A stretch of 64,000 nt of DNA from Phragmites australis (GCF_958298935.1 NC_084942.1:11663501-11727500); one strand, 5' to 3'; shown: positions 20,863 through 33,295, counted from the first letter of the stretch. The notes: generated by a model from the letters alone, not told the origin. A program made the numbers and translations.

Positions 20863-22266
20863 TTGGGTAAACAGAGGCAGACAGAATGAGAGAAGAAGAG
20901 ATCAACCGACGGACCAATGCATGATCAGATTTTGTGAAGTGAAGCCTAGCTAGCCATGTGGTGGTGGTAGGAGATGGCCGTTTGCTGGACGTGTTGCTAT
21001 GTACTTATAGCCGTAAAAGGTGAGTGCAGCTAGAGAACGAACGAGGCCAAGTGTGAGGCCCTGGACTTGTACAGAGGAGTTTGGCACGGAGAAAGGAATG
21101 ACGGGATCCAAAGCAGCCGCATGGTAGGGCCCTTCCGATGAAGGGCAGGGCTCCTCTGCAGCGCGCATGCAGTAGAAGCTACTACTACGCACTGCAGTGT
21201 ACAGCTCGGTAGCCAGGTGTAAGGTGGGGGACGACAGAGCTGCAGAGCTGCGGAGTGTGGGGTGGTTTAAATGAGTTTGACGTCGCTTTTGTGGACGAAC
21301 GCACTAGATGGCGTGGTTTCTTACTGTGGCCACTTCATGGCCTGCCTGCGCCGCGCGTGGCGGTGGCTGTGGTCGAGCTGTACTGACGCTCGCAGAGTGG
21401 CAGCATCGGTGAGGGCCCCGGTTGTCGCTGTGGGGATGCAGGGGTTCAGCGAGTGTTACGCTTCATGCATTTACGATTCTATCTTCTAGGGATGCTGTGA
21501 TCTGTCCATCATTAGGGAGCGATGTGTTATTAGTTTATACTGCATTAGTTTAGTAATTTATATTGTGTCCATTGGTTGATTATCTCTGACGTGCGCTACT
21601 TGTCTGCTCCTTTTCCCGTTTCGCCACAAAGTGTAGAAACTGGGGAAGGGGTTCGAACCCGGTTCGTACCGATTTGGTAAAACCGTCGCACGCCGCGCGC
21701 TCGTGTTATTTCACACAGGAATCATACCTTTCTAAATCTTTCGGTTGCACGAGGCAAACACGGGTATGTCAGCAAGCGAGAGGAGTCAAAGAAATGCACG
21801 GAAAGATGATTTTGACCTTTCTCACTCACCACGATAGACTTCGGGAGGCTGGAAGTGCATGTGAACGGGCCGGCCATCGATAAGTAGGGCAAACAGATGT
21901 CCAGCTCCAAAGTCCACAGTATGTGTCAGTGGCTGCCCGCTGGGAAGGGAACCGGTGGTCTTCACACGGTACTACTACTGATTTCGGTTGCTATGCTGAC
22001 AAATTTGAAGCTGAAACAGTATATGTTGCATGATTACTTACGTGTGTTGCTGTAGATTCATGATTAACTAGTCATCCCTTGTTAGGAAAAAAAAGTAGGT
22101 GTTGCTAGTTGAAAAATGTAATGATTAACTGCAAATTCCTTAATTTTGTTAAGTTTGGACGGTTAGATTGAAATCAAACGACATTCAGTAATACCCAGCC
22201 CCACAAGTCAGCACGTTCGCCTCCTTTGTCCTGTCTACCTCTCCTACCTTACCATGACAACCAACT
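20863..22266. other. Low-copy region upstream of the RIN4-like gene
   Basis: Holds the presumed 5' UTR and promoter. Beyond about 21250 there are short GC-rich frames on the plus strand (for example 21271-21489, 72 aa) with no domain I know. No LTR ends, TIRs or repeats shared with the rest of the window are visible. Confidence 0.5.
21003..21010 (-). promoter_or_regulatory. TATA-like box upstream of the RIN4-like gene
   Basis: On the minus strand the motif ctataagt lies about 140 bases upstream of the ATG, leaving room for a 5' UTR of about 110 bases. No other core signal is clearer. It is a guess from spacing and motif. Confidence 0.4.
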
Positions 22267-22720
22267 GTTTTTTTATCGTTAAGAGAAAGTTTATTGACTC
22301 TTGTTGTTACATAAGATGATAAAATCACATAAAAATTTATTTCTGGTCCCTGTATAGCTCGTATGCACATAGCCAAATAAAAGAAAAAGTATAATCGAAA
22401 TAGGAATACATGAAATGGAGTGAAAAGATCCGATGCAAGGGCTATGGTGGAGGGGCATGGATCCGGAGTCTAGACTCTTATCCAAATCGGGTAAAGAACT
22501 CACTGACCACCCATTGCAAATGTGTGTACACCACTGTCACCATCTCTCGGTACTCCTGCCACTGCAGTACAGACAACGTATGGAACCAACGTGTACAAGT
22601 ATAAATAACCTACAAACGAGAATTAATTTTCCTCTTATCAAGGACAAAATCATTTTCGCATAACCATAGCAACAACGAAAAACTGTCACCGCAACCAAAA
22701 CTTTGGATTTCCATTATTTA
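22267..22720 (-). pseudogene. LINE ORF2 C-terminal tail and 3' end
   Basis: Shifting frames give LLWLCENDFVLDKRK, VIYTCTRWFHTLSVLQWQE and HLQWVVSEFFTRFG. These are the familiar closing blocks of grass LINE ORF2, after the zf-RVT domain. A 3' UTR and oligo-A follow toward 22267. Confidence 0.7.
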
Positions 22721-23719
22721 TGATGGTGACTAGATAACTACCATATATGGGCATCCCAAACGCACACCCGAGGCAGTAAAAAGTTTTTCTTGACCCAAAG
22801 GCAATATGAGCTATCTTTACTTTAATATATTTTTAATATTTATACTGCCTACTTGGAACTTTTTTTCCCGATTAGACAGTCGGGGCCTTAACAAGTCCTA
22901 GGTGCTGAAACCAAAACAACATATTGTGTACCTTTTGAAAGCAAATTCCAACGAGAAGAGAAGGATCATTGTGTTGAGAACTCGGGTTTGCGAAAATGCT
23001 CCTTATCGCATTCCACGAGTGACTGGGGGCTATGAATCCTCCCACTCAAGCGGACCTAAGGCTGGTCATAATAAGTGCTCTAACTAGCGATTAATGCGTC
23101 CGAAACTAATGGAACGAAAAAATCAATAATAAGACCACGATATGCTGCAAAGAGCGTCCTGCACGAAGTACTCCCATCAAATATGAAAATCATTTAAATT
23201 CCCATCAAACGGATAAAAGCTACCAAGTGTTTATTACAGACCGCAGGGTAAAGAAAAAGAAAAAGCTATGGCAAGGGTGCGACCCCGAAGTCCATCTCGT
23301 TCACAAAGGCTTTGGCTACCCCAGTTGCCTCCTCCACCTTCTGCGCTGACAACTCCTTCGACTCATCCCCAAAGCCTGCCTGAGGAACATCGATGTTGAT
23401 CTATAGGTAGTGGTCCTTCAGGATGGCCAGCATGAAGGCAACCTCTTGCTCCACACCCTGCCGAGACTGGTTCGAGAGTGCTCGGCCACCTTCCCTTGGA
23501 GTCCCCCGAAGGCTTCGGTGAGCTTGGTCGCTCGGGTGGCCAGTTCGGCAACATCATCTCCGCCGGTAGCATTCGCTAGGATCCTGACTCCAGCAAGCGC
23601 CTCTTGGAAGACATTGAGGGTCGCAGTAAGTTGTTGGTGGGCGGCTGGCATATTGGCCTCCTCCTGGGCTACGGCTTCTTAGGCCTCGGAGAATTCTACA
23701 GGGTAGCATATTAGAGTGG

Positions 23720-25887
23720 TGTTGGAGCAAGAGTTCGTCTTGTCCCATCAAGTACGATGAGAGTTTCTTCTAAGGAGGAGACTCAAGCTTGGAGACGGTG
23801 CTTGACCTCCTCAGCCATTAGCTGTTGCTCGGCCTCGGAGGTAATCCGTCCGGAGCCTAGCGACGGCATGTTGGATGCGTAGTTGAAGGTTAGTTAGGAG
23901 AGGCGATCCTTGACCGCCTCAGCCGTTAGCCGCTGCCCGACTCCGGAGGTGCTTCGTCCAGAGCCTAGTGACGGCATGTCTGCGACTCACTTCTCGTTGT
24001 TGGACGTGGTAGCATTGGTAGGGTCGGTAGCGATGGCGAAGGGTTGAGGGGCCGGGGATTTGCTCGGGAGTTGGCCTCAGGCCTCCGTACCCTGCGCTGT
24101 CCTTCGCCCGCTCCTTCTACGGCTGGGTATTTTGCTTGCGTTCCGAGGTATTCATCCCAGAAGGTCATGAAGGTGCGGCGGTTGTTGGTGTTGTGGCCTT
24201 GACCTGGTTCGATGCACCTGTGTGCCTCCGGGGGCGCCAGAGCTTGCAGTTGTTGTTGGGGTCATTGCCGAAGGCGATGTGTCCCGGAGCCTATGGTTTC
24301 CCCCGGGTCTTCTTCCCCTTTGGGAGACCATCAAGGCTGCCCGGTGAACTAACTTTTGGGGCCGAAGTGGTTCTGACTATGCCTCCCCAGACAAGGTAGG
24401 CTTGGGGTTCCCTGTGCGCTGTTGGCATTGTGAGGGCGGTGTCGAAGGCGCTGGCGAGGTCCGCGCACCTCGGAGACCTTCGTCTCTTTGGAACCCTCTT
24501 TCGCTAGAGGGGCCTAAGGAGGGCGATGGGTGCACAGACTTTCCAAAGATGTTGGCTCGCTAGGGGTATCCTAGGTGTGGTTGAAGGGGATACCTGGGGA
24601 CCATGTCCAGGTGGGAGCACTCCTAGGTTGGACTGCCCAGAACCATTAGAATGCGCCCTGCTTGGGCATGGCTTTGGCCGCGTCCTCTCCTGAGGCGGTG
24701 AGGTCTTCGTCGTGCAGTGATGGAAGACTTCCGCGCCGTCTGGAGTTCCTGTACTGACTTAGGGTTTTGAGTTGGCCAAGGTCGGAGTTACACCGTCCCA
24801 CACGGCAGCAGGGCTAGAGCATGCATACGGTGCGTATGGGTGAGGCAGCCATGCATATGGTTGCATGCTTTCAACGGTGGGTATGGTGGTTTTAGCTAAC
24901 CCTTTGGTGGTTTTCCTGGTGGATTCCAACCTCTTTTAGCACTTCTGTGTTCGAGTCCCCACGGATGGTGTGCTGTTGGAGCAAGAGTTCGTCTTGCCCC
25001 AGCAAGTATAGCGAGAGTTTCTTCTAAGGAGGAGACTCAAGCTTGAAGACAAAGTTTAAGAGGAAGGAACACCACGGATGTATTGATGGTAGAAAAATAG
25101 ATCGCTCTGGGAGGAGCATCACAGCGTGACTAGGTGTGTTTTCACCTTTGTGTCTTATTTTGCTGTTTTTCTCATCCCCTGCCCAGAGGACCATGGCCTC
25201 CTATTTATAGGGATGTGCGTAGCTTGGCGTACAAGTTATCATAATATACAAATATCTAGGATCTGACTGAATTATTGGCCTTATCCCGGATAACCACTTT
25301 CTACCCGATCGGTGGAGATAAATATCCACCATGGTAACTCTCGTGGTGCCTGCCCCTTGGAGTGCGGCAAGCCGATCGTTGATTGCGGCCCGGCGTCGCA
25401 TTGTCGGGGGTGTCAGGATAGCCTCCATCACGCCGGGTGTTAAAGCGGCGTCCATTAGCCTAGGCTTTTAATGCTGGTCACTTCCTTGCAGGCAAAGCAC
25501 GACCAGTACTCCCCTTCCGACAGATCTTTCCTAAGGCCTGCTGACTCACCTTGTTGCCTTCGGGAAGGTAGCCCGAGGTGGGGGCCTTGGGAGGCATGGA
25601 TCCAGGAGGTGAAAGCTTTGGGCAGCAAGACTCCGGAAGGCCGGAGCTTCAGGAGGCCAAAGCTTCGGGAGATCGAGGCTTCGGGAGCTCGGGTTTTTGG
25701 GAGGCTTCGGTAGACCGAGCCGATTGAGCCAAGGGAAGGCTTCGCTGGTGCAAAGGGGTACCATGAAGGGATCTGATAACTTCGGAGATCGAGCCTTTAA
25801 CTGAGGGTCCGGAGATCAAGGCTCCGAAAGGACCTGGATGGTAATCTTCAACCATTATCCTTAGGCTAGTTTATTTTTCCCTCAACA
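23720..25887 (-). mobile_element. LTR element E, internally deleted, nested in F
   Basis: Minus-strand element with a complete 5' LTR on the right (24974-25887), primer site, about 1.2 kb of internal DNA and a 74-base stub of the 3' LTR (23720-23793). Flanks are AGTGG (23715-23719) and AGAGG (25888-25892), a 5-bp TSD with one mismatch. The internal DNA is collinear with D at about 35380-36558. A deletion joining LTR to internal DNA within gagac/gagag removed the 3' part. Confidence 0.75.
24974..25887 (-). repeat. LTR of element E, 914 bp
   Basis: Plus-strand ends are TGTTGGAGCA and CCTCAACA. Full-length match to 30090-31016 and 36559-37474. The TATA box reads ccctataaatagg on the minus strand near 25199. 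Left of it is the PBS (gtccccacggatggtgtgc). Confidence 0.85.
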
Positions 25888-28221
25888 AGAGGCAAGGTGA
25901 AAAGATCGCAAATCAGGAATACCAGAGACATACCCTTGGTTCGGCCCTCCAGTTCGAGAATCGCCTTCTCCTTCTCACCAATCACTAGGAGAGTTGTTGG
26001 CATTGTTCAATGGCATTATTCAAGTGTGGCTACACAGGTGGCCGCTTGCCAGGCCTCCACGCAGACTCTCTTTGGACGCATTGTGTACACCTGCAAAATC
26101 TCATGTCAGTACGCATCATTACATCCACTAAGTAATTGTTTTGCAGGAAACCTCTAACCATATAGAAGGATGAGAAGATGCTATTCGGATCACAACCATG
26201 AGGACCTTCAACAATCTACTTCCAAGTCAGATCCCTAGGCAGCCCATGCACCCAGTTCGGGGGGGGGGGGGAGAGATTGGGAAGCTGGAGGACCATCTTC
26301 CTGGCTGTCGACGATTGACACCGGGGATCGCTGAGCCTCCCCACATCTCCCTCGGAGGAGGTCACGACCAGGGCCTGGGAAGGCTGATGCTTGGGGGCTG
26401 CAGGTGGTGCTCCGAGTAGCCTGCAAAAAGAAGAATTTGAATAATATGCTAGTATCAACATAGGAAAGAGGTATGCGGTACTTACGCATATTTGGGTTGC
26501 TTCTTGTCTAGGGAGGGCTTCACCAGGACCAAGAGGGACACATCCTCCTTTGGGCATCTGGGCATCTGGATCCTTCTTTGGGCATCTGGATCCATATCTA
26601 CGATAGGAACCGGGACATTCAAGTAGTTAGATAAGGGGATTGCTCGAAGAGAACCTTGGTTTTCTTGTCAGCTACCTCCAATGCGAGCGCTGCGAAAAGT
26701 GACAAGCAAATCATAAGGGCTAAGCTTGCAATTCATTCAAAAACAACTACTCGGAATTGGTAGGTACTTGTCTCACCTTCTTAGGCTAGATTCAACTAGG
26801 CCTGAAATTGCCAGGCGCCAGTGATCCTCGACTTCAGAGGGCTCAAGAGGTGCCTGATGAAGTCCCTGGTGACATCATATGCCATCAACTTCCTCTCCTT
26901 TAGATGCAGGATCTCGTCGATAAGACTCCAGCAGAGGGTAGTCACCAGCGGTTCTTCTATCTAGGCGACCCTCGATAGTGGCGCAAGACCATGGTAAGGG
27001 AGCCCTGGTGAACTAGGTTGGTAGTAGAACCACTTTCTATGCCACCCCGACCAGGAGCTCTTGGTGGCAAAATAAATCTACTCTATCGACTAGCCCTCCA
27101 GACGTTGGAATTCAGTGCCATCGTAAACCTTGTTCTGAAACCCCTTCAGCTCGTAAAGTATCTGAAGAGGTCAAAGGATTGGTGAAAGCCCAAGAAAGCT
27201 TCACGTAGATGGACAAATATGCTCAACATGATGATGGAGTTGGGGTTAATATGGATGAGCTCAACGCCATAGAAATTGAGCACTTTAATGAGGAAACGGG
27301 AAGGAAGGAAGCGGAATCTACAGCGGAAGAAGTCAAGAAACATCACCGTCTAGGTGATATCCGAACTTAGGATTGTTTGCCCCGCCGCAGGCATGCAAGG
27401 GATTAAAGCTCGAGGAGGGATCACCTCATCGATCTTGGACTTAATTAGAGCCTCCTCGGTGATCTCAGATTTCTACCAGGCCGGGATCGTGCTCGCCATC
27501 TCGTCTGTGCTGGAGCTCTCCTTCTCAACCTTCTTTCGGCCCATGGTAGCAGAGGGATTGGGGGAGGTAGGTTTTTGAGGGTTTTTGGGGGCAAAGGTGC
27601 GTGGAGCATGAAGAAGATGACAGGAAGCAAATGATGATGGTGGGTGAATGGTGAAGTGGGCTCCCCCTCTGTTTTTATAAATGACGACGATGCTCGGGGA
27701 TGTCCTTTCAACTAATGCTATGGCACGACTTGAGGCCACAATCTCCTGCTTTACCATCACATCGCATTTAATGCTCGGCGCATGCAGAGTAGTTGGGGCA
27801 TTGGCTCGAGGAGCTCGGTGCACCACGTCGCCTAGTGTGTGCATTTTCTCACTACAATCATGATTTCCTGCTAGGTAAAAGATTCTCACCACTACTCAAA
27901 ATCTCCGTTGTGATGGTCCAACTTTTGAACCTGACCAGTGATAAGTTTTCTCCTCACATTCCTCTCGTGGGGACGGGATAATCTTTTTTCGGGCTGATTA
28001 GAAAACCTACCAAGATGGAACACCTTCTTGAGGACTCTCCTGAGAACTCAGAGGCGTTCGGGATCCCAAGTAGGTGATTTGAGAACCCAAAATCCGGTTA
28101 GGTGCTTCATCCTAATCTGGAAACCCGAGTCTTACTCAATGGCACGGTCGAACAAAATGCTTATCTTTGCTGGCCATGTACTTGATTTGTCGAAGCCTCA
28201 TTTCACGTTGTGATGGGGTCT

Positions 28222-28690
28222 TGATGATGACTACTGGATAACTACCATATCCAGGCATCCTAGGGTTTCTAGCAATTCTCGCAGTCATATCTCTATCTTC
28301 GAGAAGGGGATCCCTGGATGAAAAGAACACTACTCATGGATACCTAGGACATCCTATAAATAGGGAAGTTTATCTCCAAGAATGGGAAGGAAGACTCTAG
28401 AGGACAAGCCTGGGGCCCCTGCGGAGAACAAGTCGAAAGAGTGAAACAAGCCATTAGAAGTTGCACAAGCCAGAAGACACATGAAGCTGAGTAAGGAAGT
28501 CACCGACTAAGTTTAGATCCATCTAGGCTAGATACACACCCCATTGTAACAGGCTCAAATCAATACAAAAGAAACAGGACGTAGGGTTATTATCGTCATG
28601 GATGCCCGAACCTATAGAAAAACCCCCATGTGTTCTCCTGCGATTCATCTACTCGAAGAATCCTCTCTTCAATCCTATAAATCTATAAGA
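28222..28690 (+). repeat. Probable 3' LTR of element F
   Basis: Starts TGATGATGACTACTGG after a purine run. It contains a cctataaatag box at 28353-28363 and a transcript-end-like region near 28555-28600. Its first 40 bases match 22721-22760. The right end near tcttcaatcctataaatc is a guess; LINE sequence resumes by about 28712. Confidence 0.5.
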
Positions 28691-29404
28691 TCAGTGGTTC
28701 ACCAATCGTTGATGGCTTACTAAGACCACCAAGCAAATTTCCAAACATGTTTGGTACACTACTTGATTGGTAAAGATTCAAAGCCAACTTGATTATAAGC
28801 CATGCTATCTGGCAAAACATCAATAAAAAAGGTACTTAATTGTATCATTTTTGTGACAAAAGCAACAGTTGACTTCCTTGCCATTGCCTCATAATTAAAT
28901 TATCTTTGGTTAGTAGCACCTCTTTACATAAGTACCATAAGAAAACTTTAATTTTTAGTGGTACTTTTAATTTCCACAGTTACCTATTCATTATTGGTGC
29001 ATCACAATGTACAAGTGCCTGATAAAGAGAATTCATAGAGAATTTTCCAAATTGAATCAAATTCCAGCATAAGTCATCTAGCTCTTGTGATAGATGGATA
29101 TTGATAAGTCATGGAAGCAATTCATTCCATGCTATCAATTTTGGGCAGATTAGATTCCACCAGAATGAGACATTGGGTGGGTAGGATTGTAACACATTGG
29201 CAACTATATCTTGCTCATTTCGCACTATGTTATACAAACCTAGATATTGGTCTCATAGTGGCAAATTGCCCTATTACTTATTCTCCCAGAACTTGATTAT
29301 TTCTTTGATATTGAAGGTACCAAAGTGAAACAAAAATAACTTCACCTCGATCAATACAACCAAGAAATGTGAGTCACCTAGCTTCCAGTTAACTTGTGAC
29401 AAAA
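28691..29404 (-). pseudogene. LINE ORF2 middle piece (zf-RVT region)
   Basis: Minus-strand frames give KLGDSHFLV, FHFGTFNIKEIIKFWENK (the IKFWED-W block that opens the zf-RVT region of plant LINEs) and, near the left end, NMFGNLLGGL, matching the IFGNWL block. Multiple stops are present. The join to 37480 is across the D insertion, with GATTT at 29405-29409 and GTTTT at 37475-37479. Confidence 0.65.
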
Positions 29405-29409
29405 GATTT

Positions 29410-30089
29410 TGTTGGGAAAAGAGTTCGCCTTACCCTAGCAAATACGGTGAAAGTTTCTTGTAAGGAGGAGACTCAAGCTTGGAGACGAAGTTTGAGAGGA
29501 AGGAACACCATGAGTATATTGATGATAGGAAAAATAGGTCGATCTAGGGGGGATCATAGGTTTGCTGTGATGCATGTTTTGTGTCTGTCGCCATCGCTTT
29601 TGTTCGAACCCTTTCTTGCCTGAGGGGCCCAAGGAGGGCGCTGGGTGGACAGACTTTCCGAAGATGTTGGTTCGCTCGGGGTATTACAGATGTGGTCGAA
29701 GGGGATACCGGGGGACCAAGCCCAGTTGGGAGCATTCTTTGGTTGTACCACCCAGAACCATTGGAAGGCGGCCTGCTTGGCTGTGGCTTCGGTCGTCTCC
29801 TCTCCTAAGGCAGTGAGGTCTTCGTTGTGCAGGGGCTAGAAGGCCTTAGCGCCGTCTGGAGTTCCTGTACCGAACCAGGGTTATGGGTTGGCCATGGTTA
29901 GAGGAACGCCATCCCACACGATAGCGGGGCTGGAGCATGCATACGATGCGTATGGCTGAGACAACCATGTATACGGTTGCATGCTTGCAAAGGTGGGTAT
30001 GACGGCTTTAGCCGATTCTCTGGTGGTTTTCCTGGTGGATTCCTACCTCTCTTAGCACTTCTGTGTTTGAATACCCACAGACGGCACAC
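29410..30089 (-). repeat. LTR1 stub and partial internal copy
   Basis: The first about 190 bases match the left end of LTR2. Near 29600-29606 (ttgttcgaacc) the match switches to internal DNA equal to 36070-36558, ending with PBS sequence at 30089. The joint is another LTR-to-internal deletion like that in E. Confidence 0.75.
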
Positions 30090-31016
30090 TGTTGGGGCAA
30101 GAGTTCGCCTTGCCCCAACAAATACGACGAGAGTTTCTTCTAAGGAGGAGACTTAAGCTTGGAGACGAAGTTTGAGAGGAAGGAACACCACGAGTATATT
30201 GATGATAGAAAAAATAGGTTGATCTGGGGGGGATCACAGGTTTGCTGTGATGCCAGTTCTGTGTCGGTCACCACCATTTTTGTTCACTTTGTCTCCCCTT
30301 TTTCCGCCTTTTCCCCAGACAACCATGGCCCCCTATTTATAGGGTCATGTGTAGCTTGGCGTACAAGTTATGCTAATGTACGAATATCTGGGACCTGACC
30401 AAATTACTGGCCTTATGCTGGATAACTACGTTCTATCCTATCGAGGTGGTAAATATCCACCGTGGTAACTATCGCGGTGGCTGCCCCCTCGACTGCGGCG
30501 AGCCGGTCGCCAATTACGGCCCTACGCCACACTGTCAGGGGTGTCAGGATAGCCTCCATTATGCCACGGTGTCAAAGTGGCGCCCATCAGCCTAGGCCTT
30601 TAATGTCAGTCACTTCTTGGCAGGCAAAGCACGACCGATGCTCCCCTTTCGGTAGATCTTCCTAGGGACTGCTAACTCACCCTAGTGTCTTCGGGAAGGT
30701 GGCCCGATCATCCCGAGGCTAGGGCCTCGGGAGGCATGGATCCGGGAAGTGAACGATTCGAGAAGCAGGGTTCCGGAATACTATGGCTTCGGGAGGCTAA
30801 CGCTTTGGAGGCTAAGCCTTCGGGAGGCTGAGGCTTTGGGAGGCTGAGCTGGTTAAGCCAAGGGAAGGGTTCGCAGGTACGAAGAGGTATTGTGAAGGGA
30901 CCTGATGACCTCGGAGGTTGAGTCTTTAGCTGAGGGTCCGGAGATCAAGGCTCCAAGGGGACCTAGATAGTAATCGTCAACCATTATCCTCAGGCTGGCT
31001 TGTTTTCCCCTCAACA
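30090..31016 (-). repeat. LTR2 of array D, 927 bp
   Basis: Plus-strand ends TGTTGGGGCA and CCTCAACA. It is flanked on the left by PBS-type sequence and on the right by a polypurine tract, so it serves as 5' LTR of one unit and 3' LTR of the next. Minus-strand TATA (ccctataaatag) near 30341. Confidence 0.85.
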
Positions 31017-31045
31017 GTACCCCCTCATTCTCAAGCCCCGATGTT
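31017..31045 (-). promoter_or_regulatory. Polypurine tract of element D
   Basis: On the minus strand the bases next to LTR2 read gaatgagggggtac. A second purine run (ctctcccccctctg on plus) lies at 31047-31060. Confidence 0.6.
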
Positions 31046-31453
31046 TCAGAGGGGGGAGAGGATGCAGAGGAAAAATCAACCCCAGCCTAGTGTCATATCA
31101 AAGATGCCTGATAGCAATTCTCTGTCCTTCGAAGTCGCCAGAGTAGAGGTTTCGTGTAGGTTTGGATAATCCCGTACGTTCTCCTGGCGGGACAAGATGT
31201 GCCACTACTGCGTTCAGATTGGATAATGTGAGGGGTCACTAGGGTCTTGTGCCCACGATCATGTCACGCACTGAAAGTGGTTTGGGTGATTAATGTAACA
31301 GGACGTCCGCACGATAAAACAAGGCATTTCATCGTGGAGTGCTGCCACGTGTTGGAGGGAAACCGATGGGGCCATAACCCCCTCCCCTAGGAGTCAGAAT
31401 GGGAGGACACGACGACGTTTGTTCAGCTTCATCTTCCGGACCTACGTGGCTAC

Positions 31454-31960
31454 GTGGCTCGGGTACAAAGCTGGGGTTACTCGGTTGGAGCCTCCACAAC
31501 CCATGAGCAAGCAGTTATCCTTGACTTGAGTATAGCATCATCTTCCTCCTCATCCTCCTCGAAGACATCGATGATCTCGACAGCTCCTTCAGGAGCTGGG
31601 CTGTTCTGGTCGTCGGAGGAGAAACAGCTTCCTCCCCTGCAGGGGAGGCGGTTGTTCACTGCTGCGGCCTGACCTTTGGCCACGAAGGGTGTGCCTGTCG
31701 AGACCATCGATATCTCCGATGATGACGAGGAGATCGACTGGGATCTCCTATTAAGGGAGAGTGAGCCGGCGTTAATGGGGCCGGTGGTGAAGCAGGAAGA
31801 GGCTAGGAAGGAGAGGGAGAGGGCCTCTCAAGTGACCTCCTTGGACTTCTCAGCATCCTTTGGCAGCTCGGGAGCTAACTACTGCATTGGCTTCTGCAAC
31901 GGTAGGCCGCACATGAGGCGCATACGTCGTCTCATGCGTGGCCCCTATCGGGACCTGTAG
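31454..31960 (+). pseudogene. Antisense ORF near the 3' LTR of element D, unrecognised
   Basis: Two frames in the same register, 31454-31672 and 31676-31960, are separated by one TGA at 31670-31672. Together they cover about 168 residues: a Ser run with an IS.APSGAGLFWSS block, then ETIDISDDDEEIDWDLLLRE, then a basic end GRPHMRRIRRLMRGPYRDL. The frame is antisense to the element and lies beside its 3' LTR, as do the antisense genes of Tat elements. The opposite strand is also open over 31477-31707, so coding direction is uncertain. Confidence 0.35.
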
Positions 31961-32484
31961 GAGGTGAAGGTGGTCACCGGGATGTCGTACTTCGTGACGC
32001 CATGATATATCCGTGTCATGGCTGAACTTAGTCACCTCATACTCTTTCTCCCTTGTTTTGCTCCACAGGGATCTATCTTCTTTGTGGCAATTTCTGTATG
32101 GTTGTTTTAGTTTGTATGCCTTGGATGTACTGGTTGTTTAATAATATAACATGGGTCTTCAAGTACGGTTGTGTCTTCTTCCGTATCACAATATGAGAGG
32201 ACCTTTCGAAGGGGTGGCCGCATATGTGCGTGCTTTTGTGCCTCCCAACCATACTTCTTCGTCCCTTTTGAAGGTGATGGCTGGTTTTTCTGACGACCGG
32301 TAGATACTTAGGCTAACTAAGGAGAACCGGGTGGAGTAGTGGCGATCTTGTCATCTTTGGTTACTGCATACTCCTTCCTAATTTGTTCCAAATTTCTGAC
32401 TCAGTGAAGTCCCTCTGGAACCTTTGGAGATGACCTTCGGAGGTGGTCCTTGACCCTTTGGGTTTCTTAGCAACTGCCCGAGTT

Positions 32485-33003
32485 AATGGCGACGATGTGT
32501 CAGAGGTGCAGCCAAAGGCTTAGGCAAGAGAGGTGGTCCGCGATCCCTCGGTCCTTAGCCGCTGCCCAGCTCCTGAGGTATTCAGTCCGGAGCCTGGCGA
32601 CGGTGCGTCGGAGGCAAAGCCGAGGGCCGGGTGGAAGAGAGTGTTTGCAACCCCCTCGGCCCTTAGCCGCTGCCGGCTCCAAAGGAATTTTGTCTGGAGC
32701 CTGGTGACGAAGCATTGGGGGTGAAGCCGAAGGCCAGACGAAAGAGAGGGTTCGTGACCCCCTTGGCCCTTAGCCGCTGCCCGGCTCTGGAAGTATTTCG
32801 TCCGGAGCCTCGTGACGGCACTTCAGAGGCGAAGCTGAAGACCACGCGGAAGAGAGGGTCCACGACCCCCTTGGCCCTTAGCCGTTACCCGGCTCTGGAG
32901 GTATTCCGTCCGAAGCCTGGCGATTGCACGTCGGAGGCGAAGCCGAAGGCCGGGCGGAAGAGAGGGTCCATGAACCCCTTGGCCCTTAGCCGCTGCCGGG
33001 CCT
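32485..33003. repeat. Tandem array with period about 107 bp
   Basis: About five units carry ccttagccgctgcccggctc, then ggagcctggcgacgg and ggcggaagagagggt. Period is 107-108 bases, with moderate divergence. Single or paired copies of the same unit occur at about 23795-23960, 35390-35560 and 62690-62860, in E, D and G, so the unit is an internal component of the family. Confidence 0.8.
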
Positions 33004-33295
33004 TGCTGTCCCTGTGATGGATAGTCGGAGGTTCCACTATATTTCCCGTGCCATGTAGCATGGGCTTTCATTGAATGTTAGTATAACAAAAATGACGTAT
33101 GAAATGTGTCTTAAAAGGATATGGTAGGGTAATGATTTTACCTTTTACCATGCGTGTTTTGGACTCAAGCGGGTGGGATTTTTATACCCCTTTGATTGGC
33201 CTGCTGTGCCTTTTTAGAGCTAGTGGGTTTTGTACCCCTTCGGCACGGAGGCATTAGCCTTTAAGATGCTGGGGTATCTTTCCCGTTAGGTCTTT

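Larger units (their letters stand above)
23240..27544 (-). pseudogene. Antisense ORF of element F (gypsy-type transposon domain)
   Basis: The start is MGRKKVEKESSS at 27544. Next come ALIPCMPAAGQTILSS and the block FRCRFRFLPSRFLIKVLNFYGVELIHINPNSI, which fits the plant protein family known as putative gypsy-type transposon (Pfam Transposase_28, from memory). The C-terminal part near 23418-23651 reads ALAGVRILANATGGDDVAEL. Element E splits it at 23720-25887. Stops begin at codon 24. The biochemical role is unknown. Confidence 0.6.
22721..28690 (+). mobile_element. Tat-like gypsy element F (3' half), inserted in the LINE
   Basis: The sequence at 22721-22760 matches the start of the LTR-like stretch at 28222-28262 (gataactaccatat...gcatcc), so a 5' LTR stub and a 3' LTR can be recognised. 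Between them are a post-pol spacer, a long antisense ORF (23240-27544) and a purine-rich run gtgatggggtct before 28222. All of gag and pol are gone. Gypsy Tat elements such as RIRE2 carry such an antisense ORF there (family knowledge). The right border is approximate and I found no clear TSD. Confidence 0.6.

Noticed and set aside
21271..21489. 72-codon frame upstream of the RIN4-like gene
   Set aside because: No homology recognised, in the promoter area of a minus-strand gene. Not supported.
21640..21665. T-arm-like ggttcgaaccc, possible tRNA fragment
   Set aside because: No acceptor, D or anticodon stem can be folded around it. Chance palindrome.
31676..31960. Independent gene with its own start at 31676
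   Set aside because: The first codon is TTG, and the frame is in register with 31454-31672. Better seen as one ORF with a stop.
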